A stretch of DNA of 10,219 bases. Origin: CAYFKJ01 sp964528595 (lineage in GTDB: Bacteria; Pseudomonadota; Alphaproteobacteria; UBA2966). Under the pieces are notes generated by a model. That model was given only the letters and a program-made list of their open reading frames with translations. It was not told the origin of the DNA and did not search any database. Of this stretch, positions 1 through 6,203 are shown piece after piece. The position numbers were made by a program, and so were the translations under genes. The first letter of the stretch is position 1; every line of letters begins with the position of its first letter. The stretch lies in NCBI GenBank assembly GCA_964528595.1, contig CAZGTM010000096.1, forward strand, positions 1 through 10,219, given 5' to 3'.

Positions 1-277
1 AATGGACAGATACTAGATGTAGCGGGTGTCTGCGTCAACCGGATAGGCACGCAAATATGGTTATGACTCATTACGATCATTGATTTTGGTTGGCTATGTT
101 ACCTGCCGCATATTATGGTCTGGTCCATCCGGGAACGGTCGTGACAATGTTCGCGCAACGTGGCCCAGTGCTTGAGCGGCTGACCCGAGCAAGCGTTTGA
201 TGTGGTTTAATGTGTATCATCGGTTCGGTGCCGGTCCGGCGAATTTGTGAGCACTTTCAAGGGGAGAAGACAAGGGC
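1..277 (+). other. Non-coding leader upstream of the Mrp operon
   Basis: No convincing gene is seen here: all three forward frames meet stops early (64-66, 14-16 and 81-83), and only tiny ORFs remain. The operon promoter should lie in this stretch. A weak sigma70-like candidate is TTGGCT at 90-95 with TATTAT at 111-116, but the 15-base spacing is short, so this is only a guess. A small dyad, GCCGG-T-CCGGC, lies at 230-240 just ahead of the first gene's ribosome binding site. No riboswitch or tRNA is recognisable. Confidence 0.4.
261..267 (+). promoter_or_regulatory. Ribosome binding site for the GTG-started mnhE gene
   Basis: The purine-rich GGGGAGA lies 10 bases before the GTG at 278. It supports this GTG as the start; no in-frame ATG gives as complete a first membrane helix. 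Confidence 0.6.
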
Positions 278-754
278 GTGAAACACGCAGTCAGCCTTTC
301 CCTGGTACTTTTCATTGTCTGGCTCTTGCTTTCGGGGCACTACACCGCGCTCATTCTCAGTTTCGGCGTGGCTTCCTGCATTTTCACGGTTGCCGTGTCC
401 ATGCGTATGGATGTCATCGACCATGAAGGGCATCCCATACATCTCGGCTGGCGGGCCCTGCTCTACTGGCCCTGGCTGCTTTGGCAGATCATTGTCGCAA
501 ACATTGACGTGGCGAAGCTGATCTTGATGCCCAGTCTGCCGATCAGCCCGAACATCATTATCGTCAATGCTGAACAAAAAACCGAACTCGGAAAGGTCAT
601 TTACGCCAATTCGATCACCCTGACGCCGGGAACCGTGTCGCTCGAAATCGAGGGCAGTCAAATCGTTGTCCACGCCCTCACCCAGTCAGCGGCCGACGAT
701 ATCGCGGGCGGCGCCATGAACCGGAAGGTTACCCGCATGGAAGGCCACGACTGA
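278..754 (+). CDS. mnhE: Mrp/Mnh cation:proton antiporter subunit E
   Basis: A 158-residue membrane protein, the usual size for MnhE/MrpE. Subunit E belongs to the small-subunit scaffold of the Mrp antiporter in the inner membrane and is homologous to MbhA of archaeal hydrogenases. The N-terminal half has two hydrophobic helices (about residues 4-20 and 22-38), then a Trp-rich hydrophobic stretch (about 58-74). The second half is a soluble domain with the family signature NSITLTPGT (about 111-119). The start is GTG, supported by a GGGGAGA ribosome binding site 10 bases upstream. It is the first gene of the operon, and its TGA overlaps the next ATG by one base (TGATG). Family assignment is secure; the individual role of subunit E in ion transport is not clearly established. 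Confidence 0.93.
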   Translation: MKHAVSLSLVLFIVWLLLSGHYTALILSFGVASCIFTVAVSMRMDVIDHEGHPIHLGWRALLYWPWLLWQIIVANIDVAKLILMPSLPISPNIIIVNAEQKTELGKVIYANSITLTPGTVSLEIEGSQIVVHALTQSAADDIAGGAMNRKVTRMEGHD

Positions 755-1113
755 TGTTCGCCGCCGCAACCATCGCCATCCTGGCCACCATGGCGCTGGC
801 CCTGGTCCGGGCGCTGCTCGGACCGACGGTGTTTGATCGCATTTTGGCGGTCAATACCATCGCGACCAAAACAACCCTGCTGATCGCAACACTGGGGTTC
901 CTCACCGGACGGCCGGATTTTCTCGATATTGCGCTGGTTTACGCCTTGATCAATTTTGTCGGCTCCATCGCCATCCTGAAGTTTTTTAAATACAAGGATT
1001 TTTCGAAAGAAGGCTGGCACGGCGAGGAACGCCGCCATGGCCGGCGATTGCCCTGGTGGGTTCCGCCTGAAGTATCGGCGGCGGCAAACGAGGAGGGGGA
1101 GCGCCAGCCATGA
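754..1113 (+). CDS. mnhF: Mrp/Mnh cation:proton antiporter subunit F
   Basis: A 119-residue protein of the MnhF/MrpF family (MbhB-like), a small three-helix subunit of the antiporter. Helices lie at about residues 2-20, 38-52 and 58-75. Family features are the GPTVFDRILAVNT stretch (about 23-35) and the acidic residues of PDFLDIALVYALINFVG in the third helix region. The C-terminus is longer than in typical MrpF proteins (around 90 residues): about 40 hydrophilic residues, rich in Lys, Arg, Glu and Trp, follow the last helix and presumably face the cytoplasm. It is coupled on both sides: one base shared with mnhE, and an ATGA overlap with mnhG. Confidence 0.92.
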   Translation: MFAAATIAILATMALALVRALLGPTVFDRILAVNTIATKTTLLIATLGFLTGRPDFLDIALVYALINFVGSIAILKFFKYKDFSKEGWHGEERRHGRRLPWWVPPEVSAAANEEGERQP

Positions 1114-1514
1114 TCGATATCGTTATCGAGCTTTTGAGCTGGGGTTTCCTCCTGGTGGGGGGCGTTTTCGTCGTGATCGGCGGCATCGGCCTTTTACGGA
1201 TGCCGGACTTCTACTCACGGGTGCACGCCGCCGGTCTGACCGATACGCTCGGTGCTGGCGCCATCCTGATCGGATTGATGCTTCAGTCAGGGGTGACGCT
1301 TATCACGGCAAAATTGGTCTTCATCCTATTCTTCGTCCTGTTTTCCAGCCCCACTTCCACCCACGCACTGGCCAAGGCCGCCCTGTTTTCCGGCGTCCGC
1401 CCCCTGGTGAAGGGACCTGACGAAAGCGCCGTGAACGAAAACCGCAATATCGTTGATCCAAGCGACAAGCCGACCGGCGGATCGGACGGAAATACTGGAG
1501 CCCCGTCATCGTAA
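1110..1514 (+). CDS. mnhG: Mrp/Mnh cation:proton antiporter subunit G
   Basis: A 134-residue MnhG/MrpG (MbhC-like) subunit with three membrane helices (about residues 4-28, 46-62 and 65-85). The characteristic GGIGLLRMPDFYSRVHAAG stretch, followed by TDTLGAG, identifies the family without ambiguity. About 40 hydrophilic residues rich in Pro, Asp and Gly end the protein. It starts at an ATG overlapping the mnhF stop (ATGA). Its TAA at 1512-1514 lies inside the open frame of the next gene, so the two reading frames overlap. Confidence 0.93.
   Translation: MIDIVIELLSWGFLLVGGVFVVIGGIGLLRMPDFYSRVHAAGLTDTLGAGAILIGLMLQSGVTLITAKLVFILFFVLFSSPTSTHALAKAALFSGVRPLVKGPDESAVNENRNIVDPSDKPTGGSDGNTGAPSS
1497..1500 (+). 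promoter_or_regulatory. GGAG ribosome binding site placed for an AUC (or GUA) start at 1508/1511
   Basis: GGAG ends 7 bases before ATC 1508 and 10 before GTA 1511, both in the frame of the following DUF4040 gene. No purine-rich site precedes the first standard in-frame start, GTG 1568. This site is the main evidence that translation begins upstream of 1568 at a non-standard codon. Confidence 0.4.
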
Positions 1515-2113
1515 ATTTCGTCGACATCGTTCTGCTGCTTTTCCTGGCGGTCATTGCTCTGGCGATTGTGCGCGTTCACAACCTCTTTGCCGTTGTCATG
1601 CTGTCGGGCATCTACAGCCTCCTGATGGCCGGAATATTCGTCATCCTCGACGCTGTCGACGTGGCCTTTACCGAAGCCGCGGTGGGCGCGGGCATTACGA
1701 CGGTGCTGATGTTGGGGACCCTGGCCCTGACCGCGACGCGCGAGAAGATCCATGTCCGCACGCCCCTGCTTCCGGCGGTCATCACGGCCGCAACGGGCGT
1801 TCTGCTGATCTACGGCACCCTCGACATGCCCGGTTTCGGCGATGCCGAGGCGCCGATACACCGGCATGTCGCGCCCCGCTATATTGAAACCTCCCCGGTG
1901 GAGGTCGGCGTGCCCAACATGGTGACGTCGATCCTGGCGAGTTACCGGGGTTATGACACGCTGGGCGAGTTGACGGTTATCTTCACCGCCGGCGTCGGCG
2001 TCATGCTGCTGCTGGGCAAGCGGCGCCGGAAGAACGGCGACCCGGAAGACGGTGATCAAACAAAGTCGCCGGACAAGCCGTCGACCAAACCGGACGAGGG
2101 CACACCGGCATGA
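1508..2113 (+). CDS. Detached MrpA C-terminal subunit (DUF4040/MbhD plus MbhE-like domains)
   Basis: This encodes, as a separate protein of about 200 residues, the region that forms the C-terminus of subunit A in classical Mrp antiporters; it is equivalent to MbhD plus MbhE of archaeal Mbh. Counting from 1508, residues 4-75 form the DUF4040 part, with FVDIVLLLFL in helix 1, LSGIYSLLMA in helix 2 and the conserved VDVAFTEAAVGAG (about 50-62) with its acidic residues. Residues about 86-170 form the MbhE-like part, including NMVTSILASYRGYDTLGE (about 137-154). A charged tail follows. The frame is open from 1457 but has no ATG, GTG or TTG before GTG 1568, which would remove the conserved first helix. 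I chose ATC 1508 because GGAG at 1497-1500 sits 7 bases upstream; GTA 1511, CTG 1532/1535 or GTG 1568 remain possible. The stop overlaps mnhB (ATGA). Confidence 0.85.
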   Translation: MVNFVDIVLLLFLAVIALAIVRVHNLFAVVMLSGIYSLLMAGIFVILDAVDVAFTEAAVGAGITTVLMLGTLALTATREKIHVRTPLLPAVITAATGVLLIYGTLDMPGFGDAEAPIHRHVAPRYIETSPVEVGVPNMVTSILASYRGYDTLGELTVIFTAGVGVMLLLGKRRRKNGDPEDGDQTKSPDKPSTKPDEGTPA

Positions 2114-2589
2114 GACACCATCTTGTCCTGCGCGTCATCGCCAAGCTGTTGATACCGTTCATCATGCTGTTTGCGCTCTACGTCCAGTTCCATGGCGATT
2201 TCGGGCCGGGCGGCGGCTTTCAGGCCGGCGTCATTTTCGGCTCCGCCTTCATCCTTTACGCGCTGATCTTCGGTTTGGAAAATGCCGAACTTGTGGTGCC
2301 GGAAAACGTTTTGTCGTTCTTCGTGTCGCTCGGACTGATCCTTTTTGCCGGCGTCGGCTTTGCCACCATGTTTCTGGGCGGCAACTATCTCGATTACGGC
2401 GTCCTGGCGGGTGATTTCATCGCCGGTCAGCATCTCGGCATCCTGCTGGTCGAACTGGGCGTCGGCATCACGGTCGCCGCCGTCATGATCGTCATTTTCT
2501 TCAGCTTCGCCGGCCGCGGCGTGCCTGAAGACGCCAGCGAGGATTACCACCCGCCCGAACGGGTTTCGAAATCCGAGAAGGACGGCTGA
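2110..2589 (+). CDS. mnhB: Mrp/Mnh cation:proton antiporter subunit B
   Basis: A 159-residue MnhB/MrpB (MbhF-like) membrane subunit with four predicted helices (about residues 8-26, 36-56, 66-88 and 108-133). The hallmark GDFGPGGGFQAGVIFGSA (about 29-46) follows helix 1; in the family this loop is HxPGGGFQ(G/A)G. The C-terminal 25 residues are hydrophilic. It forms part of the scaffold that links the antiporter-like subunits. It overlaps the preceding DUF4040 gene by four bases and is followed after three bases by mnhC, so co-translation is likely. The length is normal for the family. Confidence 0.93.
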   Translation: MRHHLVLRVIAKLLIPFIMLFALYVQFHGDFGPGGGFQAGVIFGSAFILYALIFGLENAELVVPENVLSFFVSLGLILFAGVGFATMFLGGNYLDYGVLAGDFIAGQHLGILLVELGVGITVAAVMIVIFFSFAGRGVPEDASEDYHPPERVSKSEKDG

Positions 2590-2592
2590 TCC

Positions 2593-2970
2593 ATGGCGCT
2601 TCTCGGTCATTACAATTACTGGATATTTGTTTTCCTGATGATGGCGGGCTTTTACACCGTGATCGCCCGCGGCAACCTGATCAAAAAAATTGTCGGCATC
2701 AATATTTTCCAGGCTTCGGTCTTCCTGCTCTACATCTCGATGGGCAAGGTCGACGGCGGCACGGCGCCCATCGTGCCCGAGGGGGCGGCCAACGGCCTTA
2801 CCTATTCGAACCCGCTGCCTCATGTTCTGATCCTGACGGCCATCGTCGTCGGCGTCGCCACTTCCGCCCTAGGCCTCGCCCTAATTGTGCGTATCAGGGA
2901 GGCGTACGGCACGGTGGAGGAAGACGAAATTCACGAACTCGACGACCAGACGCGGGAGCTCGAAACGTAA
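2593..2970 (+). CDS. mnhC: Mrp/Mnh cation:proton antiporter subunit C (NuoK-like)
   Basis: A 125-residue protein of the MnhC/MrpC family, homologous to complex I subunit NuoK and to MbhG. It has three membrane helices (about residues 6-24, 30-50 and 75-99). The GNLIKKIVGINIFQASVF stretch in helix 2 and NPLPHVLILTAIVVGVA in helix 3 are typical of the family. The loop between them (about 51-75) is Gly/Pro-rich, and the tail (about 103-125) is strongly acidic. In related complexes this subunit lies next to subunit D and helps link the ion channels. Its TAA shares one base with the mnhD ATG (TAATG). Confidence 0.93.
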   Translation: MALLGHYNYWIFVFLMMAGFYTVIARGNLIKKIVGINIFQASVFLLYISMGKVDGGTAPIVPEGAANGLTYSNPLPHVLILTAIVVGVATSALGLALIVRIREAYGTVEEDEIHELDDQTRELET

Positions 2971-4448
2971 TGACGGCTCACCTGGCCGCCCTGCAGATCG
3001 TCATTCCGCTCTTCGCGGCGCCGTTTTGCGCACTTATGCGCCGCAGCGGTGCGGCTTGGGCGTTCGCGACGCTGGTCAGTTGGGCCGCCTTCGCCACATC
3101 CATCGGGCTGCTGCTGCGCGCCCTCGAAGGCAAGGTCATATCCTATGCCCTGGGCGGATGGGCAGCACCTTGGGGCATCGAATACCGCATCGATATTCTC
3201 AACGCCTTCGTCTTGGTGTTCGTATCGGGCGTTGGCGCTGTCGTCTTAATGTTTGCGCGTGAAAGCGTCGCCAGGGAAGTACCGGACGACCGCCATCATC
3301 TCTTTTATTCGGCCTACCTGCTGTGTCTGACCGGATTGCTCGGCATAACGATCACCGGCGACGCCTTCAACGTCTTCGTGTTCCTTGAGATATCGTCGTT
3401 GTCGTCCTATGCCCTGATCGCCCTGGGGCAAGACCGGCGCGCCCTGACGGCGGCCTTCCAGTACCTCATCATGGGAACCATCGGCGCGACCTTCATCCTG
3501 ATCGGCATCGGCCTGATGTATCAGATGACGGGTACCCTCAACATGGCCGACATGGCGGAGCGCCTGCCGCCGGTTTATGAAAGCCGGCCCATTCTGGCAG
3601 CCTTCGCCTTTTTCTCCGTCGGCGTGAGTTTGAAGCTGGCCTTGTTCCCGCTGCACCTTTGGCTGCCCAACGCCTACGCCTATGCACCCTCCGTCGTTAC
3701 CGCCTTCCTCGCGGCGACAGCGACAAAGGTCTCGATCTACATCCTTCTGCGCTTCGTCTATACGGTGTTCGGACAGGTCTTTTCCTTCGACGTCATCCCC
3801 CTTGAGGGCATCTTCGCGCTGTTCGGATTGCTGGCTATTTTCGCCGCGTCGACCACCGCCATATTCCAGGAAAACGTCAAGCGCCTCCTGGCCTATTCCA
3901 GCGTCGCGCAGATCGGTTACATCATCCTCGGCATCAGCCTGGTTTCGGTGAGCGGGCTGACGGCCAGTATTCTGCATATGTTCAATCACGCCCTGATGAA
4001 AGGCGCGTTGTTCCTCGCCATGGGCGCGGTCTACTACCGTCTCGGTTCGGTGCAGATCGAAGACATGCGCGGCGTCGGACGGCAAATGCCCTACACCATG
4101 TTCGCCTTCGTGATCGGCGGCCTGAGCCTGATCGGTATTCCCCTGACGGCCGGCTTCATCAGCAAATGGTACCTGCTGGTCGCAGCGTTCGAGCAGGGTT
4201 GGTGGTTGCTGGCCGTCCTCATCCTGGCGAGTTCGCTCCTTGCCGTCGTCTACGTCTGGCGCGTCGTCGAGGCGGCCTACTTCAAGCCACCGGCCAACGA
4301 CGCCCCGCCGGTTGAGGAAGCGCCCCTGTCGTTCCTGCTACCGCTTTGGATACTGGCCGGCGCGAATATCTATTTCGGCGTCGATACCCGCTACTCCGTC
4401 GGGACGGCAACCGAGGCCGCGCGCCAATTGCTGGGAATCGGCGGATGA
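2970..4448 (+). CDS. mnhD: Mrp/Mnh antiporter subunit D (NuoM/NuoN-type ion-translocating subunit)
   Basis: A 492-residue polytopic protein of the proton-conducting membrane transporter family, the usual length for MrpD, with about 14 hydrophobic helices. All key channel residues of the family are visible: TM5 glutamate E140 (in NVFVFLEISSLSSY), TM7 lysine K222 (SLKLALFPLHLWLPNAY), TM8 lysine K253 (ATATKVSIY), a His/Lys pair in NHALMKGALF, and TM12 lysine K399 (AGFISKW). The subunit should therefore be competent to move H+ and/or exchange cations. Start ATG 2970 overlaps the mnhC stop by one base, and its own TGA overlaps the next ATG (ATGA). Its position after C matches the MbhH position of archaeal Mbh. 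Confidence 0.95.
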   Translation: MTAHLAALQIVIPLFAAPFCALMRRSGAAWAFATLVSWAAFATSIGLLLRALEGKVISYALGGWAAPWGIEYRIDILNAFVLVFVSGVGAVVLMFARESVAREVPDDRHHLFYSAYLLCLTGLLGITITGDAFNVFVFLEISSLSSYALIALGQDRRALTAAFQYLIMGTIGATFILIGIGLMYQMTGTLNMADMAERLPPVYESRPILAAFAFFSVGVSLKLALFPLHLWLPNAYAYAPSVVTAFLAATATKVSIYILLRFVYTVFGQVFSFDVIPLEGIFALFGLLAIFAASTTAIFQENVKRLLAYSSVAQIGYIILGISLVSVSGLTASILHMFNHALMKGALFLAMGAVYYRLGSVQIEDMRGVGRQMPYTMFAFVIGGLSLIGIPLTAGFISKWYLLVAAFEQGWWLLAVLILASSLLAVVYVWRVVEAAYFKPPANDAPPVEEAPLSFLLPLWILAGANIYFGVDTRYSVGTATEAARQLLGIGG

Positions 4449-5911
4449 CCGGCAGCGTCGCCATCATCGCGGCCCTCCTGGTGCCTTTGTTCGGTGTCAT
4501 CGGCATCGTGCTGGCGCGCCATCATCCGAACCAGCGCGAAGCGGTCACCTTGGTGACGGCGACCGCCCTCTTCGTTCTCGTCGCCTCGCTGGTCAATCCC
4601 GTTCTGGATGGGATACGGCCGGGCGTGACGCTGTGGCAGATCGTGCCGGGCCTGGCTATCGCCTTCGAGATCGAACCGCTTGGTCTGATCTTCGGGCTGA
4701 TCGCCAGTTTCCTCTGGATCGTCACGTCCGTTTATGCGATCGGCTACATGCGGGGCCATCACGAAAAGAACCAGACGCGGTTCTACGCCTACTTCGCCAT
4801 CGCCCTGGCCAGCGCCATGGGCGTCGCCTTCGCCGGCAACATGTTCACCATGTTCATCTTCTACGAGGCGCTGACGCTCTCGACCTATCCCTTGGTGACG
4901 CACTCGGGCACGGCCGAGGCGAAACGCGGGGGCCGAACCTATCTCGGCATTCTGCTCTCGACCTCGATCGGTTTTCAGCTGCTGGCGATCATCTGGACCT
5001 ACGCGGCCGTCGGCCACCTGGACTTCAGACAAGGCGGCATACTCGAGGGCCAGGTTTCGGACGCGGTCATCGGCATCCTGCTGCTGCTCTACGTCTTCGG
5101 CATCGGCAAGGCGGCCCTGATGCCGTTTCACCGTTGGCTGCCCGCCGCCATGGTTGCGCCGACGCCCGTGAGCGCCCTGCTGCACGCCGTGGCGGTCGTC
5201 AAGGCCGGCGTCTTCGCCGTGCTCAAGGTTGCCGTCTTCATTTTCGGGCTCGACGTGCTGGCCCGCACCACTGTCACCGAATACCTCATGTGGCTGGCCG
5301 CGGCGACGATCCTGACCACCTCCATCGTCGCCCTCAGGCAGGACAATCTGAAACGCCGACTGGCCTACTCCACCATCAGCCAGCTCTCCTACATCGTCCT
5401 GGGGGCGATGTTGGCGACATCCCTCGGCATCGTCGGCGGCGCCATGCATATCGCCATGCACGCCTTCGGCAAGATCACCCTGTTTTTCTGCGCCGGCGCC
5501 ATCCTGGTGGCCACCCACAAGACCGAGATCAGCGACATGCGCGGCATCGGCCGCACCATGCCGATCACCATGACCGCCTACACCATCGGCGCGCTGAGCA
5601 TCATCGGCGCGCCGCCGCTGGGCGGGCTCTGGAGCAAGTGGATGCTGGGCATGGCGGCGCTTGATGCCGGGCAGATCGCCATGATCGGCGTGTTGATGCT
5701 GAGTTCGCTGCTGTCGATCGGCTATCTGATGCCGGTTACGGTTCAGGCTTTTTTCAGCGCGCCCGATAAACCGGCCGAGGGAAGCGGCACGATCAAGGAG
5801 GCGCCGGCCTTCTGCCTCGCCGCCCTGTCCTTGACGGCGGCCGGCTGCATCGTGCTGTTCGCCTACCCGGACGCCCTGCACCATCTCGCCAGTCTGATCG
5901 TGGCACGGTGA
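4445..5911 (+). CDS. NuoL/MrpA-type antiporter-like membrane subunit, without the MrpA C-terminus
   Basis: A 488-residue proton-conducting membrane transporter. The FHRWLPAAMVAPTPVSALLH region (about 228-247) and VVKAG (about 251-255) place it nearer the NuoL/MrpA N-terminal type than MrpD. Channel residues are intact: E141 (FYEALTLSTY), K222 (GIGKAALMPFH), H229, K253, the MHAFGKITLF helix, and K398 (GLWSKW). It stops near 490 residues, so it lacks the DUF4040 and later MrpA parts, which are encoded separately at 1508-2113. I chose ATG 4445, which overlaps the mnhD stop as ATGA; the frame is open further upstream to 4346, but that would overlap mnhD by over 100 bases with no family support. 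The next gene follows after 10 bases. Confidence 0.92.
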   Translation: MTGSVAIIAALLVPLFGVIGIVLARHHPNQREAVTLVTATALFVLVASLVNPVLDGIRPGVTLWQIVPGLAIAFEIEPLGLIFGLIASFLWIVTSVYAIGYMRGHHEKNQTRFYAYFAIALASAMGVAFAGNMFTMFIFYEALTLSTYPLVTHSGTAEAKRGGRTYLGILLSTSIGFQLLAIIWTYAAVGHLDFRQGGILEGQVSDAVIGILLLLYVFGIGKAALMPFHRWLPAAMVAPTPVSALLHAVAVVKAGVFAVLKVAVFIFGLDVLARTTVTEYLMWLAAATILTTSIVALRQDNLKRRLAYSTISQLSYIVLGAMLATSLGIVGGAMHIAMHAFGKITLFFCAGAILVATHKTEISDMRGIGRTMPITMTAYTIGALSIIGAPPLGGLWSKWMLGMAALDAGQIAMIGVLMLSSLLSIGYLMPVTVQAFFSAPDKPAEGSGTIKEAPAFCLAALSLTAAGCIVLFAYPDALHHLASLIVAR

Positions 5912-5921
5912 GGAAAGCGTA

Positions 5922-6203
5922 ATGGCCAAAACACCAAGCCCCGAAACCTCGACGGAACAAACACCCAAGCTGCATTGGCTGGTGCGCAAGGGCACCATCC
6001 GAGCCTTGTGGGTGCTCGGTTTGGGGTTCTTGGCCGTGCTGGTGTACGGCGATATCTACCTTACGCCGCATCCCCATTTCACGATCGACGGCACCTTCGG
6101 TTTCCACGCCTGGTACGGCCTGCTCACCTGCATCGCCATGGTTCTGGTCGCCAAGTTCCTCGGCCTCTTCATTAGCCGCAAGGACACCTACTATGACGAT
6201 TAG
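5922..6203 (+). CDS. Small two-helix membrane protein of unknown function in the Mrp operon
   Basis: A 93-residue protein of no known function. Residues 1-25 are hydrophilic, rich in Thr, Pro and Lys. Helix 1 spans about 27-46, followed by a loop with HPHFTIDGTFGFHAWYG (about 50-66). Helix 2 spans about 66-84, and the C-terminus ends in KDTYYDD. My recollection is that small proteins with the same arrangement (an aromatic Gly-rich loop and a terminal R-x-D-x-YYD motif) occur beside split Mrp-type antiporters in other bacteria; this needs a search. Start ATG 5922 has AGGA at 5911-5914 with a 7-base spacer. Its end overlaps the next gene by 11 bases. Its placement between two antiporter-like subunits suggests an accessory or linker subunit, but that is inference from position. 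Confidence 0.8.
   Translation: MAKTPSPETSTEQTPKLHWLVRKGTIRALWVLGLGFLAVLVYGDIYLTPHPHFTIDGTFGFHAWYGLLTCIAMVLVAKFLGLFISRKDTYYDD

Noticed and set aside
147..200. 17-codon upstream ORF in the leader
   Set aside because: It has no clear ribosome binding site and nothing beyond chance; a leader-peptide role cannot be supported.
230..240. Dyad GCCGG-T-CCGGC before mnhE
   Set aside because: The one-base centre cannot form a hairpin, and short GC dyads are common in GC-rich DNA; no regulator can be assigned.
4346..4444. N-terminal extension of the NuoL-type gene starting at ATG 4346
   Set aside because: It would overlap mnhD by over 100 bases and adds a charged, non-family segment; ATG 4445 gives an ATGA overlap and a proper first helix.
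4240..5664. Plus-strand ORF of 474 codons in another frame over mnhD and the NuoL-type gene
   Set aside because: The product is Arg, His and Pro-rich low-complexity sequence, and it overlaps two confidently identified genes.
4391..5998. Long minus-strand ORF of 535 codons opposite the NuoL-type gene
   Set aside because: It is a shadow ORF from GC-rich codon bias: its product is rich in Gln, Asp, His, Gly and Arg with no hydrophobic core or known motif, and the plus strand carries a clear membrane transporter.
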